Positions 56,995-64,000 of a stretch of DNA of 64,000 bases are shown one piece after another. Both the position numbers and the translations under genes were made by a program. The stretch spans positions 22,903,860 to 22,967,859 of the forward strand of contig OW388293.1 in assembly GCA_936450465.1 (NCBI GenBank). The letters are read 5' to 3'. The notes beneath the pieces were generated by a model, which was not told the origin of the DNA, ran no database searches, and saw nothing but the letters and a program-made list of their open reading frames with translations. The stretch comes from Gibbula magus (lineage: Eukaryota; Mollusca; Gastropoda; Trochida; Trochidae). Within the stretch, counting starts at the first letter, position 1. Every line of letters begins with the position of its first letter.

Positions 56995-57657
56995 ATAAAT
57001 GTGTCATTATTGCCATTATTATGCAAGCATATTTTTCCAGCGCTCCTACTGGTTAGAGCCGTTCACATGTCTGTTAACAGGGAAGCATACTGCCTTCACC
57101 CCAAGTCTGACTAAAAGCAACATTGACTCAAGTTACTTAAAATAGAATTACCTGTAATGACGTCAAACTGTTATTTCATGACATGATACTGTTCCTATGA
57201 CGTCATTTATTCATAGTCCTAAACAATCAAATTGAAAAGGTTGCAATGACTGATTGAATAATGCCTTCAGTGTAAACAGACAACTTTGAATTTAACAGCC
57301 TTCAACCAGTCATCAAAGTTCATCAATTCACAACAGGCTCATAAATGTGTCGTTATTGCCATTATTATGCAAGCATATATTTCAAGCGATCCTTCTAGTT
57401 ATGCCTGTCACATGACCGTTAACAGAAAAGCATACTGACTTCATCCCAAGTTACTCTGACGTCAAACTGTTATTTCATGACATGATACTGTTCCTATGAC
57501 GTCATTTATTCATAGTCCTAAACAATCAAATTGCAATGGTTGCAATGACTGAGCGATTAATGCCTTCAGTGTTAAACAGACAACTTTATACAACAGTGGT
57601 TTTGAATTTAACAGCCTTCAACCAGTCATCAAAGTTCATCAATTCACAACAGGCTCA
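56995..57657. repeat. Direct duplication of about 330 bp
   Basis: Copy 1 starts CATAAATGTGTCATTATTGC (56995) and copy 2 CATAAATGTGTCGTTATTGC (57340). Both keep TATTTCATGACATGATACTG, CCTATGACGTCATTTATTCA and CCAGTCATCAAAGTTCATCA. Differences are scattered substitutions and small indels. Confidence 0.92.
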
Positions 57658-59765
57658 GCATAATTAGTGCACATTCATTACATTAAAGATCCACAAACCC
57701 CGACCATATCACTTTTTAGTTTTTATTCAAGCATATTCCAAGATGACGAGGATTTCACTTGATATTTGTCAATTCAACCAATAAACACCTTTTATAACGC
57801 CTTTTTAGAACGCCGCTCAATTACGCCTCATAAAACTTTAGCCGAGAGCGAATTCCGCTTGCTTGGCCTTGTGACGTAATACACAGGAGTCGTTTGGCGT
57901 CTAATGACAGAATCCACTAGATTTAGCCTTACATAACTGCCTAAATAACATATTTACCTTTGTCCTTATACAACAAAATTACATATATACACACCCCGTA
58001 AAACGTACTACAAATGGCAGCAGATGTCAACACTGTTTAGTACTGGATGTGACCATTGCGGGACCCGTAATTCTGCAATGTGTTTTGGAACAATTCTTAT
58101 CGTTGCCCAATATGGCGGCGGCCCGCATGTCAGATGATGAAGATGTTCAAACGTCACAGAGATCTATTACACATTTCATACGGATTATAACGGTGTTAAC
58201 ACGCCTCATTCATGTTGAATAAAAAAAAATTCAATTCGTCCTTATGCAAAATAACAAAATATATTTCAGTATTTTTGTTTATTAATGTAGCGATATGTAA
58301 TAAGTGATGTAGTTGCGTTATTGACACTCTAACTAAGATAAATATTAAATAAGAGGGGAAATCTACACGACTGAACTATAGCCGGGGTAATATTTTTTTA
58401 AAATTGAGAACCAAACAACACATGTACACACGGTCATGGTAGGTTGATCAAAGTTCTATAGTTCCAATACTTTCATTTGAAATTAGGAAAGATACATTTT
58501 CCATATTTTTATCCGAAGTGATTAAAACATTATTTTATTTCCACAAACATATGAATTGACCATCAACAACTACATGTAATATAAAATGCAAGGCCTTTTA
58601 TATAACATGCTAGGAAATGTTGGTGGTATTACACTGAATCTAAGTTATTGTAAATGTACACGACTATAGATTTAAAGATAGCCCGAATATGTTCTTCTAA
58701 AAACTGTAAACCAGTAACATTGATGAAATTTATAGGATTTTCTTAGTTGTAATGAAACTATTCTATTAGCAAAATAAAGTGACCATGAGAAATATTGACG
58801 CAGTAGATTTCAAGCTATAGACACTCTTCAAACACAAAATCAAGCACATAAAAAATATTAACTAATAATGACGTTTATGATATTTAAAAAATTGCATGAT
58901 CTTTTTTATTTTTGAATTGTCAGTTATTCATTTCAAAACATATTGTAGCTTATAAGATAACATAACACTCCACTCGATTGGGAAAAGAACACATCTAAAA
59001 TCAGCGGTTGAATATCTACGGACGCACAACTACCTATTCTATCGGAAACTTGTAATGTCAAAACGTTCTTAATATGTTTTAAACGAATTATCAACGAAAA
59101 TCGACAAATCGCCTAAGGATTTCATTAAGCAACTCCTGTGTATGACGTCACATCGCTAACGAAGGTTATGCTACACTGAGGGGCCGCGGAAAACTGTTTC
59201 AAGAATGAGATAATGAGGAGGCAAAATTTACTCACTTTGAAGGGCTATATCTTGATAAGTAGGTGACGCTTCGAAATAATCGTTTGTGTTTTGCTTACTT
59301 GAAAGTATTGTCTATATGAATAAACTAATCAACCTCGAAAAAACAAAGAGATGATATTATCTTTAAGAAACACCATACATTGGCATTAACTAACATTGGT
59401 AACTAAATTGATCATCCGTGGTAATTCCAGTAACTGAGACAGCAGGTATACTTTGGATTTGTGTAGATAGCATGGTTCAACCGCCTGAGGTAATAACATG
59501 GTCCTCGATTTTCAAAACTGTGCACGCACTAAGAGCATGGCGTCAACTTTGGCCTTCTTATTTCTAAGCGCTAATAGAGATATTAAAATCTGAAGCATAG
59601 AATGTATAACCATCATGTCCAGTTCGTGCTCAATTACAAATGTTGACAAAATTCCTGATGAAATACAAAAACATCATTATCTACATTTTAATTCTTCAAT
59701 TATGTGACCGCTTCAGTCATATTTTCATTTACCTGGTACACTAGGGCAAATTGTGATTTTGACAT
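57658..59765. other. Intergenic stretch before the ABCC gene 3' end
   Basis: No gene. A more CpG-containing patch at 57790-58140 includes CCCAATATGGCGGCGGCC, a YY1-like promoter motif, but no supported exon follows on either strand. Confidence 0.45.
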
Positions 59766-59771
59766 TTTATT
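59766..59771 (-). terminator. Candidate poly(A) signal of the ABCC gene
   Basis: AATAAA on the minus strand about 230 bases after the ABCC stop codon. The position is reasonable but untested. Confidence 0.4.
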
Positions 59772-60000
59772 TCAGATCTGCAAAACAAGTAATCAATTTC
59801 ATGTGACCTGAACAATTGTAAAAACAGCACAAGGGAAGCGTAGCGTAGAAGATATTTACGGTACAATGACAATAAATCTTGATGTTAATCATGACATAGA
59901 TCAGGAATGATTTGAGTATCTAATCATCTAAGAGTCATCTAAGCTGGCCCAGTTGGAGATGTAGGAAGTGAGACAGTATCCTTGAATGAAGAGACAATAT

Positions 60001-63790
<3,790 letters not shown>

Positions 63791-64000
63791 CTGGAGCACA
63801 TGCAGACTTACTTTACTTGGACAGTGTATAGAGGGGTTGGAGGAGAGATGGTGGTTTCTGATCTCATGGAGCTTAACCGTTATCATGCATTGAGACCTGT
63901 CCGAACGCTGTTGCTCTTGAAGCTTTCTGTGGTTTTATAGTCAAGCAACAATCGCTAGTTTCTTTAAAATTATGACAATTTTACTGCTTCCTCCGATATT
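63791..64000 (-). other. ABCC intron, cut by the window end
   Basis: No exon is recognised. The upstream exons of the transporter must lie beyond 64000. Confidence 0.6.

Noticed and set aside
58100..58140. Promoter with YY1-like AATATGGCGGCGGCC
   Set aside because: A single motif in a mildly CpG-containing patch; no first exon found on either strand.

Overview
The window is animal nuclear DNA: AT-rich, gene-poor, with GT-AG introns and many repeats. The gag-pol and LINE types, the abundant foldback elements and a dispersed repeat ending in a GGACGGACG run followed by GATGAGCTAAAA all suggest a mollusc, most likely a bivalve. That placement is inferred from pattern memory; no database was searched.

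Left part (1-15 kb). A 37-bp array is followed by two possible 3'-terminal exons of a plus-strand gene whose body lies outside the window. Next is an APE-type non-LTR retrotransposon (LINE) on the minus strand. A complete, apparently young Ty3/Gypsy element (149-bp LTRs that look identical, one 1372-residue gag-pol frame) is inserted inside its endonuclease. The LINE carries a 2A-like ribosome-skipping motif just upstream of the endonuclease. Further on are a second LINE tail, two TIR/foldback elements and a small element in which a tRNA-like promoter unit sits between perfect 18-bp inverted repeats.

Middle part (17-23 kb). Five phase-compatible exons on the minus strand encode an unnamed, probably single-pass membrane protein of about 422 residues: signal-like N-terminus, ectodomain coiled coil, transmembrane helix, basic juxtamembrane segment and a cytosolic alpha/beta domain with TIR-like strand order. 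This is the most interesting candidate gene, possibly a lineage-specific receptor. The region 23-60 kb has no convincing intact gene. It holds minisatellites with 33-bp and 30-bp units, four long GA tracts (two within a local duplication), 145-170 bp tandem families, and a decayed remnant of a viral/Maverick-type packaging ATPase with its neighbouring reading frame (47.2-48.4 kb, minus).

Right end (60-64 kb). The last five coding exons of an ABCC1/MRP1-like ATP-binding cassette transporter lie on the minus strand and make up essentially all of nucleotide-binding domain 2. Two of its introns contain tandem copies of the preceding exon's 3' end with its 5' splice site, so decoy donors lie just downstream of the real ones. 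One of these introns also carries a copy of the foldback family seen at 1.4 kb and 30.5 kb.

The genes show no operon-like relationship. The layout is two or three ordinary split genes in a repeat-dominated background. Most long open frames in minisatellites come from repeat units whose length is a multiple of three and are not counted as genes.
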